Assembly: GCA_019096195.1 (NCBI GenBank)
Contig: JAGTXK010000023.1
Span: 45,999-109,998, forward strand
Origin: Boletus sp. NGJ
Lineage: Eukaryota; Basidiomycota; Agaricomycetes; Boletales; Boletaceae
DNA length: 64,000 bases
Direction: 5' to 3'
Part shown: positions 34,196-44,760 of the stretch, piece by piece
How positions within the stretch are numbered: position 1 is the first letter of the stretch
Layout of the letters: the number at the start of each line of letters is the position of its first letter
Notes under the pieces: generated by a model
Seen by the model: the letters and a program-made list of their open reading frames with translations, nothing else
Databases searched by the model: none
What the model was told of the DNA's origin: nothing
Program-made: the position numbers and the translations under genes

Positions 34196-34768
34196 CAGTG
34201 GCTCAAAAAAGTGTCCCAATGTTTGGCTATTTTGCAAAGACTTGACATTTGCAAAAGAACCAAAAGGCATTAGCCCTAACCCTCGCTGGGCCATTGATAG
34301 CCCTACTCCTTGCCCTGAAGATGAGCCCTTAGTCATATAATTTGGTTGTCATGGCACTGAGATATAGCCATATTAAAGTGACATGTCATTGGGACACTTT
34401 TTTGAGCAACATTTCTATTCTTCAATTTAGTACTTTGTATGCCCTCCCTTTGCTTTTATCACTGCCTCTAGTCTTCTAGGCATACTCTCTATCAATCCTT
34501 GACACTCCTCCCATCAGAACCTTATGTTATTTACTAAATGATAGTTGATAATATCAGGGTCAAATAAGTGTCCCAATGACATATCCTTTTAATATGGCTA
34601 TAACTCAGTACCATGACAACCAACTCACATGACTAAAGGCTCATCTTCAGGGAAAGGATTAGGGCTATCAATGGCCCAGCAAGGTTAGGGCTAATACCTT
34701 TTGGTTCTTTTGCAAATGTCAAGTCTTTGCAAAATAGTCAAACATTGGGACACTTTTTTGAGCCACTG
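34196..34768 (+). mobile_element. Tc1-derived MITE with long terminal inverted repeats
   Basis: 573 bp bounded by TA on both sides, beginning CAGTGGCTCAAAAAAGTGTC and ending with its inverse. The inverted repeats are about 190-200 bp. The short centre still encodes, on the minus strand, the C-terminal end of a Tc1 transposase (IESMPRRLEAVIKAKG..TKY). This is an internally deleted, non-autonomous Tc1/mariner element. A half copy occurs at 47,157-47,313. Confidence 0.9.
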
Positions 34769-34789
34769 TATGTACTATTTTTACTATGA

Positions 34790-35400
34790 CTCTTTTGAAT
34801 TTCCTCATCTCATTTCTTATCAAGCATTTATGACACCATCTGTGAGTATCATCCATGCTTCTCAGTTATGGCACATATGTGGCCAGCATTTCTTTATCCA
34901 AAAGGGCAGTACAATGCTCAGCACCCTTCAATCAGTCTATTCAGAGGAGAATTACTCTTAAGGGTGTGTGGACCACATTTTACAAGAACTACATAGCATA
35001 CTTGTTTTATAGGCCTTTTGTTGCATCTTCATGTCACCCAGTTCTGCTTGTGAGAAGCTCGATATGGAGAATGCCAATGGACAGCCTTGATCCAACAAAG
35101 CCCACCACACTTGCTACAATGTTGTGGACTTTCTAAAGATGAGATCCATAGAGCCCTGTGCAAATGCATATATTGCAGTCCAGGTGAGAAGTCCAGTTAT
35201 GACTCTGTTACTTACTATCACTAATCAAGCCTCAGCTTCATTTTGTGTTATCCAGCAGCACTTCCTGGCACCTCAAGGATGATAACTTCAATTACAAGAC
35301 TTTCTACTACAACATAGTCAACTGGTCCGAGTTCCCAAGGTCACAAGCTAAAGCCCAAGAGATTGAACAACTCCTTCTCTGGTGGAACAGGTAAGCATGA
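34790..35400 (+). pseudogene. Decayed gene, possibly DUF6698-like
   Basis: Plus-strand fragments RRITLKGVWTTFYKNYIAYL (about 34,940) and, after a frame change, FLLQHSQLVRVPKVTSSKAQ with EIEQLLLWWNR (about 35,300-35,395). A 'YxNIVxxFE...LLxWWN' ending is typical of DUF6698, a family often carried in mushroom repeat islands. The match is weak because frames are broken. Confidence 0.3.
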
Positions 35401-35963
35401 GGATCCCAGTACTTGCATTGTCTCACACAATCCAGGATGGTTTTCAGTTAATAACATGCATCTATCCAACAACCTCATGACATTGAAAACCTTTCTGTTG
35501 CAGCTTCAATGGTCTAGGGTAATAACCAGTCCCTCCTCTTGTTCTACAAATCTCGATCTCAACTTGAATGCATCAGTAAAATTACATGCATCTTAATCTG
35601 TCTTCTTCAGCTTATTGACTTGCACAATATTTTCAAATCTGATACAGAAACAAATTCTAAGCTCCATTTTTTTGAAAAGTATAATAGCTTGATTGTAGTT
35701 GATGTTTCTGATGTTCTGGAACATATGATCATGGTATTGAATATATTTTGCAATTTGACAAGCAAAATTAGCTAAAATAAGCCAGATTAAGACATGTGTA
35801 ATTTTACCAATGTGTACTCATCATGTGATGCCATGTGCTGCACATGCTGTAATAGTGGTGCCCATGATCACCTTTGTACTACGGCTCAGGTAGCTTATAA
35901 TTTGTACTGATATTAGTATATAATGCAAAGTGGAGCGCTTCAGATGCATTCAAGTTATACTGA
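35401..35963. other. No gene recognised
   Basis: AT-rich sequence with two open plus-strand frames of 77-78 codons that show no recognisable motif. Confidence 0.4.
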
Positions 35964-35965
35964 TA

Positions 35966-38440
35966 CAGTAGAACTTCTCATAATGCATAACATTGGGCAG
36001 TCCACTTTGGCTATGCATTATGAGTGTTATGCAATATAATAGGCATGACAATAAGTCATGTGTGTGACTACTGTGACTCCCCCTTTACCTCAACAAACCT
36101 ATCCATCATCATCTTGCCATTTCCATCCATCACAACTCAATCCAGAACTTCCTCAACTTCTGAGAGAGGTCAAGGGCTCTCTTGCTGGTCCCATAAGTGA
36201 TTAAAACCTGCTCCATCTGTTTGCACAGCCCAATGGCTTCACTCAACCTTATTTCCAGTTTCCCATCCTCAACTGGCTCCTTGTCCTTGTTCCCAACCTC
36301 TATCACCTCACCCTGCTCCACTATCAACTCATGCTTGACTTGGGTGACTATCTTGTCATCACCATCTGGAAATTCATAGGCAAATTCTCCAATCTCATGC
36401 TCCTGAACTGGATTCAACAGCTCCTCAAGTGTAAGTGCCTTATCAATGATTCGTTTGCATTTTTGAAGATCACCTACCACTTCTAGCAGTGATTATTCAG
36501 CCTTGGCAAGCTGTAGGAAGTCTTGTGGCATCACCACTTAAGTCACTACAAGGGCTTGATGCAGGATGGAGATAAATCAAGCAACCAAAGATAAGAATGG
36601 TGAGTTTATCAAGATCTACCAATGCCTTTTCCATATCATTCTCTGCATCCATGACAATTTTAAGAACTGGACCCCAATTGTATGCTGTGTATGCTGTCCC
36701 AAGAGTCTCTAAAAGCTGTTTCTCAATGGCAGAAAGTTTGATGTCATCTGACATGGCAAATTTGTGCATGAGAATCCAGATGGCAGAGTTTTGCTTTGAA
36801 TTCAGAGTTGGGGATGGGATTGGGGTGAATGTAGTGGCAGTGGAAACCTTTTTGAGACTGTCTCAGCATTGGGTTGAATTCCACTGTGATTCCAACAATT
36901 TACAATGGTCAAGAGCTTAACTTGTCTCCATGCTTCAATCATCATCAGCATAGCTTCACATAGATCAATTTTGTAGATGTCTCATTCACCAGCATCATTC
37001 AGCTCCACTACATGCAAGCAGAAAGCATTCCAGTAAAGTGCCTTCATCATTCATATAATACCAGCATCACAAGGTTGGACATATGATGTTAAATTGGACT
37101 TGAAGTATTCAAGATGAATATTTTGAGGTTGGTAGTTGACATAATGGCCCAAGAAGTTGTCAATAAGAAGGCAAACATGGTGTCTCTGCTAACACATTTA
37201 AATGTTGAGTGCTTTAAGCCATCTGCAAAGAGGCATCTGAATTAGTTTAATTATTTGCACAATACTGTGACATTGAATCATACTCTTCAAATAAGGAAGC
37301 TACCATCCAGGCACTCTTATTGTTCTGATAATAGAGTCCAAGGAATTGTGGTGAGGCATTCTTGAAGCATTGGGGTCTGACATACTTTCCAATGAATAGA
37401 ATGAATAGCTTTTCACTTCCATCTGAATTGCAAGCCAGTTCAACAGTGATTTGAAACTTGTCTCGCTTTTTCCTGCTCATTTGCTGCATCACAAGTTCTC
37501 AGTCAGGTGGTGCACTGTCAACACTGAGTCAACAAAACCAGTCTTATCAATCAAAAACATCCACAAGGTAAAGAAGCTGGTCTCATCAAAGTTGAGGCAG
37601 TCCTTAGGATGGTATTTGGCTAGAACAGACTTGAGATGAGTCTGCTCTCCCTCCATCATGGCAATGTCAACTGATGCTGCCTCTTCATGATGATGGAACT
37701 CTCAAATCCAGTATGCTCTCTTGAAGCTATCAATCCATTGATCTCCCTTTAGATGTTCTTTCTCAGGAACATGAAACGTCTTCCCAAATTTAGCATACTT
37801 GGCAACAAGCATCACACTGTTGACAGACTCCTTTTTTACCTCCATATGCTTAACCAAGAGGAACAAGGCTCGATCAATGTCAGGCCAAGTTACAACCTGA
37901 GGCTGCTTTGATAAAAGTGCATTTGGAAACTCATTGATATGGGCTTCAAGCTTCTTGTGATCATGAACCTTCTGGGACAGTGTGAACTGAGTAAATATGA
38001 GTGCACCATCATGACAACTTTTGAAATGCTTAACAACAGCATCCTAAGATGTGTCTGGATGAGCATCCATGAATGCAAACACAGTCAGCCAATCATGTAG
38101 GGTGAGGTTTGGCTGCTGTTCTCAGGCCCCTGGTGCCACTGGCAAATGCTTTGTAAAATTTTTGTGATTTTCTGGATTATCTGTAACTCCATTGGGTTTC
38201 TGAGGCTTGTAAGGGGCATGACTAAAATGAGGCTTGCATTTCAGCTCTAGCCCATGTGAACTACACTCAGGAGGCATGAGAAAAAGAAGCATAAGAAGGC
38301 AGGATGTAATTTTTTTCACACTCAGCCACACAACTGGCAGGGTTTGCTAACACCAGGCCTATATATAGATGGCCCCTGAACACCTCATAATGCATATTGC
38401 ATCCAAAATAATTATGCATTATGTAATATGCATGGTACAA
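35966..38440 (-). mobile_element. Pogo-1: pogo/Fot1-type DNA transposon
   Basis: A TA lies just outside each end. The left end is CAGTAGAACTTCTCATAATG; the right end, read inverted, shares CATAATGCATAA some 12-16 nt in, but the outermost bases have diverged. The whole interior is occupied by one decayed minus-strand transposase. The neighbour Pogo-2 begins 2 bp away, sharing a TA. Confidence 0.75.
36130..38331 (-). pseudogene. Pogo-1 transposase (CENP-B-type DNA-binding plus DDE)
   Basis: From high to low coordinates: a CENP-B-like helix-turn-helix region (WPDIDRALFLLVKHMEVKKE; NSVMLVAKYAKFGKTFHVPE near 37,830-37,760), first catalytic Asp block (CLNFDETSFFTLWMFLIDKT, about 37,560), ITVELACNSDGSEKLFILFI with YYQNNKSAWMVASLFEEYD (37,440-37,270), and second Asp block (LLIDNFLGHYVNYQPQNIHL, then TSYVQPCDAGI, about 37,160-37,060). 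A coiled, Glu/Lys-rich tail follows to 36,130. Several stops and frameshifts are present. Confidence 0.82.
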
Positions 38441-38442
38441 TT

Positions 38443-39672
38443 GACTCTCTCATAACCGATAGCCCTTGGTTTGACCTGTAAACTATTGGTTATCAGGGAG
38501 TATCAGATCTGTGAGAGATCAGGTATATAGGGGCTAAAAAATACTTATTTCTGTCGACAAAGGCACTATGAAAATGAGGTCTATTTAGGAGCAAAATATG
38601 AGGTTAATTTCGTATCTTTTCATTTCCTCTGCAAGCATCATCTACCCAAATGCACTCAGGACTGCCTCCAATTTACGAGCCAACAGATTGTTGATATTCT
38701 TTGTGTATTTCTGGAGTGACATTGTTGCTATGAGTGCTTCTTTGTGTGTACCATCAGGCTTGATAGGTTCCAGGCTGTTGTCATCATTACCTGAAAGTGT
38801 TAACTACTCCCACACCCTTTTTGCCTCCATGACTGCATTATGAATATCCTTGTCCAATGCATTGAAGATATCATAAGATTCAGCCATAGGATTGAGGAGT
38901 TCTGAATTGTCCATCTGATTTAAATGTTGGAGAACACCACATGACTCCAAGTCATCTAGTGTGGCCTAAAGAAGGTTCTCAGCTTGTACAATGAAATTGG
39001 GTGTGGTGGCATTCGACTGGAATGTGAGATGAACAAGAGACGAAATAGAGATTGTGGGCTGCATAGGAGGTTCTTCATCAAAGTCTGGTAAGATTCCAGC
39101 TTTGCACCAGCAATTTTGGATTGTGGTGGCATCAACTTCATCCCAGGCTTGATCAGCAAGACGCACTGCATCAAGCTGGTCAATATTATAGATTTTTGAT
39201 GGAGTTGTTTCTGTATCGTAGTGGTCAATGGCGCGTTGAATGAATTTCTTGTGGTAATGTGCTTTGAAGCACCATATGATTCCCTGGTCATCAGGCTGGA
39301 TATACACAATCAGGTTTGGTGCAAAATTTTCAACATGAATATTTGTAAGTCCATCTGGTATGACATGGTCTGAGAAATTGTCCTGTAGGAAGAGAATTTT
39401 TCTTCCTTCCTGTCGAAGCTTGGCATCCCAATCCAATATCTATTCTTGATATAGTGCAGTTGTCATCCATGCCTTTGCGTTGTTTTGATAATTAAATCCA
39501 AGTTGCTGTCCAGTTTTATTTTTGAAGGCACGGGGTTTGTATGCCTTTCTGATGACAAGTGGAGTCAACTTTATTGAGCCCTCAGTGTTCACTGTGAAAA
39601 GATATGTTAATCTATTTTTGTTCCCCTTTACACCAGAGTTTTGTATGTCAAAAAGTCCAAGATTAAGTGCCA
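38443..39672 (-). mobile_element. Pogo-2: second pogo-type transposon, cut by Gypsy-2
   Basis: It starts CAATTGACTCTCTCATAACC after a TA and contains one minus-strand transposase whose 5' part is lost at 39,673, where the Gypsy-2 LTR begins. The missing half is not found beyond Gypsy-2. Confidence 0.7.
38956..39672 (-). pseudogene. Pogo-2 transposase, C-terminal part
   Basis: Two long minus-strand stretches separated by one stop near 39,438. The first reads NRLTYLFTVNTEGSIKLTPL, AYKPRAFKNKTGQQLGFNYQ and NAKAWMTTALYQE. The second reads GRKILFLQDNFSDHVIPDGL, VYIQPDDQGIIWCFKAHYHK and a C-terminal tail. LQDNFSDH and QPDDQGII are the second and third DDE_1 blocks. It is better preserved than Pogo-1, but the DNA-binding half is absent. 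Confidence 0.8.
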
Positions 39673-40152
39673 TGTAATAATATGGGAAATTTTCAAACTT
39701 TTCAAACGATCACTTACTTTTCATTTTCTTCAAACTTTTTCTTCATAAGTCACGTGACTGTGCACGTGACCGTGAGAACACATCACATGATAGGTCTAGA
39801 ACCTATGACGTCATATGACATCATACCTCATGTGATCCACGACCTTTTAATTTCCACTCTTCTCACACAGCCCTATTAATCTCCGTCTTACTATACGTAG
39901 TAATTTATCACACGCACAGCATGGTCTCGTGCACACCTTACCCATGTATATAAAGTAGCACTTTGATGACTGGTAACCCCAGTCTAATCCACTTGTATTT
40001 TTCCTCCAACAATCTATTAGCTTTGACCACTCTGGTCATCGTAGGATTGGAAACAGTACGGAGAACGACTCCCCATCTGATTCATTCAGCCAGGATTCGT
40101 GTAACCTGCGAGTAGTCCTAGCCTTGTGGTTTGTGCCGAAAGGTTCATAACA
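39673..40152 (+). repeat. Gypsy-2 5' LTR
   Basis: Begins TGTAATAATATGGG, ends GGTTCATAACA. TATA box TATATAAAG at 39,947; predicted transcript start AGTCTAATCC at 39,981, exactly 34 nt downstream as in Gypsy-1. Confidence 0.93.
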
Positions 40153-40154
40153 CT

Positions 40155-40165
40155 TGAATTAGACT
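40155..40165 (+). other. Gypsy-2 probable self-primer binding site
   Basis: TGAATTAGACT, two bases after the 5' LTR, is complementary to AGTCTAATCCA at 39,981-39,991 with one mismatch in eleven. It matches no tRNA 3' end that I recognise. Confidence 0.6.
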
Positions 40166-40472
40166 ATATACACAATGCTCAGACTCCAGAGCTAAGGAGA
40201 TTATATGCGGGCCCAGCGTTTAAGGGACATCTGCAGTATTCACCACTTGATAGTGACGAGAAAAGCACTCGCTGAAATGCTTGCATATACGCTCGTCCGG
40301 CATCATAAATAAGGATAACGTTGCTATCAGGCATAGTGCACTAGCCCCACTTCTTAGGTGGTTGCCGATCTAAGCATACACTGGTTCTACGATAGTGAAC
40401 CCAGGTTCTTGTGATTTCCTGTGACATCACGAAGTTACGATAAGGAGATTTATCTTGACTTTCTCCTGTGTA

Positions 40473-42740
40473 ATGCCTGCTCGTAGTAAAGCAGTTATAC
40501 TCCAGTCCCCCATCACCGCTTGCCCACCATTTTCAACGATCTTTATTTCGACTCCTACGAAGGCGTAGGGACCCCAGAACCCAATTGCAAGATATTGGGT
40601 AGTAAGGTCCTGAAAGAAAACCGACCAAGGAAAAGAAAAACCTACATCAGAAACCCTAACAAAATCAGACCTCTCCATCCCTCCTCCGCATTCGCCCTCT
40701 ATTGCATCACCTACTTCCACTCCTATCTTTGCCTGACATCTCTTCTAAAACCCATTGACAAATATATCTCGTCTCGACATTGATGAGCTTGTCCAAAAAC
40801 TTGCTGACCTTACTCAGGAATGTGACAAAAATAATGTCACCAAGAAAATCGCCGACCCTGGGAAATGGGATGGCACAAGGTCTACATTCCGCCCATGGTG
40901 GATAAAACTCCATCTCTGGGTCGATGCTCAGACCTGGAAAAACAATAAGATCATGGACATCACAGTCCTCTCATGCCTTGAGGGAAAGGCAGAAAGCTTT
41001 ACTCAGCTTATAATGGAGCATTATCTCGATGAAGAGGCAACCATCGAGACAGACGCAAATGGGGTCATGCAGCAGGCAAAAGGAGCCAATATGTGGCCTA
41101 CATGGAACAGGTTACAGGATCAAATAAAGACGCACTTCTGTATCGATACGTTGGCGCACGAGTCTTTGAGGAAACTCGAAACTCTAAAACAAAACGGTCA
41201 TCCAATTGACCTGCTCCTACATGAAAGGAACTTGCAATGGACGAAAGAAAGAAACCTAAACCCAATATCTGAAGCGTTGCTAACTAAAGCAATATGCGAC
41301 AGAGCAAAGGGCAATTTCAAGACTAAGCGAAACATGGTACTCTACCGGCTACTTATATACTACCAGTAGTGGCGCATGGACCGTGCTATGCTATGACGTC
41401 GTAGGGTACTGGGTATGACATCACAGGAACGATGAAATGTTAGTGTCCAATGGCGAAAAGGGGAAACAGTGGAATGAGATGCACGTGATATGCACATGTA
41501 AGTGAAAGGTAGTCCGGAACGCTCTAGGCATGGCTACGTGTGATATCTCTAATGGGGAACTAATAGATAGGAATGGAGACGAGAAGGGAAATGAAAGAGT
41601 GATGCGTAAGGCATCGCATGGGGTGATCGTTAGATCTGGTATCGAGATGGGATCGTATCGGGTGATAGATTGGGTCTTGTCTAGGTCTTGTGATCTGGTG
41701 TTCGTCTGATCAGTACTTGGGTTAATCTAGCGTGGGCTTGATTAGTACTTGGTGACGGTATCGTGGGATAGTGTCGGGCGTGATCTATGGCGTGAGCCAG
41801 GGATCGGGGCGAGCGGGAGTCGGGGATCTGGAGGCGAGCTCCTGATTAGTACTTGTGTAGGGTACCGAGCTCTGCTTCAGGTACTGTCTATGGGGGGCGC
41901 GTGCGTGTAACAAGCGTATACGTGACAGAGGGGTTTCTGTCATCGTACAGCGTTGTGTCATGTGTTGTGGCTACCGAGCGCTGCATCAGGTAGGTCCACA
42001 GGGGGAGGGCGTAGTTTAGAGGCGTGTGGGCCTTGCTTGTGGCCGTGAGGCCGGGGTTTAGCCGTGAGGCTACTTGGTGTCGTAGTGTAGTGGCTACGGC
42101 GAGGGTACGACTAATGAAAGTGTACGTGGGTGTAGTCGATGGTATGGTGTATCGTATGGGGGAGGATATGGTGGGTGACTACTCTAGGTGTGTGCGTGGT
42201 GAGGCTAGGATGGAGGTTGGTGGGAGTGGGCGAGTGTATTGTCTATAGGTAGTGCGGGAGTGTAGGTGGGGGTGCTAATAAATAGGTGATATCATGAGTG
42301 ATCGTTTCACTACAAAAATTCAAGATCTTGAGGAAAGAGTCATATATTGACGACCATCACGCAGAAGTCCTACTGAAGAAGGCAGTAGACTTCAAAATTT
42401 ACGAAAGATCACGATTAACTAGTCCGGCTCGGAACTTCGATTACGAGGATCTGGTCATTAACTATTGAGTAATCAGGACGGGCGTTTGAACAAATGGTGA
42501 ACAAACGTTGGACCGCCCATCCGAACTCAACCTACCTCGATCATTGTTCCCTCCTCCTTGTGGGCAGCCCCCACATAATTCATATCGCCCCCAATATACG
42601 GCAGTGGGCACTCAACCGGGCGCAGTGCACCCATGGAAATAGGAGTCCAGCAGGCTGGACCTTCGAAAGAAATAAGAACCTGTTTCCATTGTGGCAAACC
42701 CGGCCATATAAAGCCGAACTGCCCGACAAACCCGTTTAAA
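40473..42740 (+). pseudogene. Gypsy-2 Gag, disrupted
   Basis: Begins MPARSKAVILQSPITACPP at 40,473. The capsid-like part is open from 40,755 to 41,369 (DPGKWDGTRSTFRPWWIKLH; TWNRLQDQIKTHFCIDTLAH). It then runs into the 41,370-42,300 insertion. Gag-like sequence resumes at about 42,305, and a canonical CCHC zinc knuckle (CFHCGKPGHIKPNCP) lies at about 42,685-42,730. Several stops. Confidence 0.75.
41370..42300 (+). other. G/T-rich ~0.93-kb insertion of unknown origin in Gypsy-2 gag
   Basis: A stretch poor in C on this strand with recurring short phrases (GATTAGTACTTGG-like three times near 41,715-41,855; TACCGAGC..TGC.TCAGGTA twice at about 41,860 and 41,970; GCCGTGAGGC twice near 42,040-42,070). 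No coding potential, clear terminal repeats or target duplication was found. Confidence 0.55.
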
Positions 42741-43017
42741 CGAACTGGTCGTCCACCAATGCAGTGACAGATATGGGATTGGAACCAAGGCTCGTACGTC
42801 GAGCAAACTCAGGGAGAAAATGAGTATCCCCCTTTTTTAATGAACCCCAATCTCGCCAATATGCATCACGACCACTTCCGCAACCTCCCGTAGCTACAGC
42901 GGCACCAAGTGTAGCAGCAAGGGCATACGTTTCTGATGAGGCAGAAGCGTATTACAGAGACAAGTTTGAGGTGGAGGCCAAAGCCAGAGCTGCACAGGCT
43001 TTAAATGGACAGCGCCA

Positions 43018-43881
43018 ATGAGTGAAGAGGGAACTCAGCAGCATGAACAATTTTCTTCTTCTCTTACAACATGTACTAGTAGCGACTTTCCTATCTCAGA
43101 TCTTTCTTCTGTTCTACGTAATTTATCAATGAAATCTGCGAGGGCGTCTCAATTGAGCGCGGCACCAGACTTAAGTGTACTTAATTCCCTCGTAAAACAA
43201 CAAAAAATATCGCATATCTATAAACCCACAAAGGTTACATTGAACCAAGCATCCACGCTTTCCTATGGTGGAGAATTCTCCCTCAAAACCATAGTATCAT
43301 GCAATGTCAATGGCCAGTGGTCACGTTACCGTTTCCAGTCCCTCCTGGATTCGGGAGCGTCGCATACTTTTATTGATCAGGACTACATTAAACGTCATGG
43401 AATACCTTTCTATACTATAGATAACCCCATAAAGATACATAACGTGGACGGTTCGGAAGGAGCTATCGGACCGATCCGTCATGCGGTAACACTGATGGTG
43501 GAAATCGAAGGACATTATGAAGTAATAGACGCTTATATATCGAAACTAGGAACCCATCGTATGATCATCGGTTATGACTGGCTGTATCGCCACAACCCTG
43601 ACATCGATTGGGTAAAACAGACAATTACTTTTCCTCGCTGTACTTCTTACTGTAAAATTATGGGCCTAGGACCCACTTCTTCTTACGAACCGGTTCAACT
43701 TCATACTATAGAAGAAGGACTCAAAGAAAAAGTTCCATTAACTTATCACGAATTCTCTAGATGTCTTCTCGGAGAAAGAATCTCAAAGGATGCCTTTACG
43801 AAAACATTGGGATCACACAATCGATCTCAAAGAAGACTTCATCCCAAAGAAAGGACGCGTTATTCCCCTTTCGGACATTGA
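43018..43881 (+). pseudogene. Gypsy-2 Pol, retropepsin
   Basis: The open frame contains the protease active site SLLDSGASHTFIDQDYIKRH (about 43,340) and the flap/second block MIIGYDWLYRHNPDIDW (about 43,560). The frame is lost near 43,790, where the RT part continues in another frame. Confidence 0.85.
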
Positions 43882-44760
43882 GATGGAAGAAGTCAGAACG
43901 TTTATCGAAAAGGAAGTCAAAAAGGGTTACGTCAAACCCTCAAAATCTCCACAGACATCCCCTGTCTTCTTTATTCCAAAAAAGGACGGTAAAAAACAAA
44001 TGGTCATGGAATATTGATATCTAAATGAAGGAACCATCAAAAATTCCTATCCACTCCCTCTCATCCCGCAGTTAATTGATCGACTCAAGAACGCGGATCT
44101 ATTTACGGCTATGGACCTTCGATGGGGATATAACAATGTCCATATCAAAGAAGGCGACGAATGGAAAGCAGCCTTCGTCACCCCTATTGGAGCATACGAG
44201 CCTACTGTTATGTATTTCGGACTCACGAACTCTCCCCCCACATTCCAAACTATGATGAACGACATATTTAACGACATGTATGCTGTAGTCGTCATCTACA
44301 TCGACAACGTCATGATATTTACATCAAAAAAGACAAAAGAACAACATGAAGAAGTTGTGAAGGAAGTTCTACGCCGCTTACGCGAGAATGACCTTTACGT
44401 AAAACCAGAAAAGTGTACCTTCTCGGCAGAAAAAGTGGACTTTTTAGGAATGGTCGTATCTAAAGAGGGGGTAGAGATGCAGTCGAAGAAAGTAGCTGGG
44501 GTCATGGATTGGCCAGTACCTACAAGACTGAAACAACTCCAAGGCTTCCTCGGACTTTGTAATTATTATAGACGATTCATAGAAGGCTTCGCACAAATAG
44601 CTCGACCCTTGAACGATCTTACCAAGAAAGATGTTCCGTTCAAATGGGGTCCAGAACAACAAGAAGCATTCTCCAACTTAAAAAGAAGATTTATGGAAGC
44701 GCCACTTCTCGTGTATCCAAACCGCGATCAAGAAATGCGTGTGAAACCGATGCCTCAGAC
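43790..44760 (+). pseudogene. Gypsy-2 Pol, reverse transcriptase
   Basis: KGYVKPSKSPQTSPVFFIPK, then KKQMVMEY followed by TGA (44,015-44,017) where this family has an Arg (..DYRYLN..). The frame continues with YLNEGTIKNSYPLPLIPQLI, MDLRWGYNNVHIKEGDEWKA, YFGLTNSPPTFQTMMNDIFN and VVIYIDNVMIFT; the second Asp of YxDD is again Asn, here AAC. LQGFLGLCNYYRRFIEGFAQ is the RT connection. A frameshift near 44,750 leads into RNase H. Confidence 0.88.

Noticed and set aside
10700-40000. Classical RIP as in Neurospora (CpA to TpA) as cause of the mutations
   Set aside because: The losses I could trace are at CpG, not CpA; the single-copy spacer DNA between repeats is depleted as well.
41370-42300. The insertion as an LTR or MITE
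   Set aside because: I could find neither inverted ends nor a target duplication, so the class is left open.
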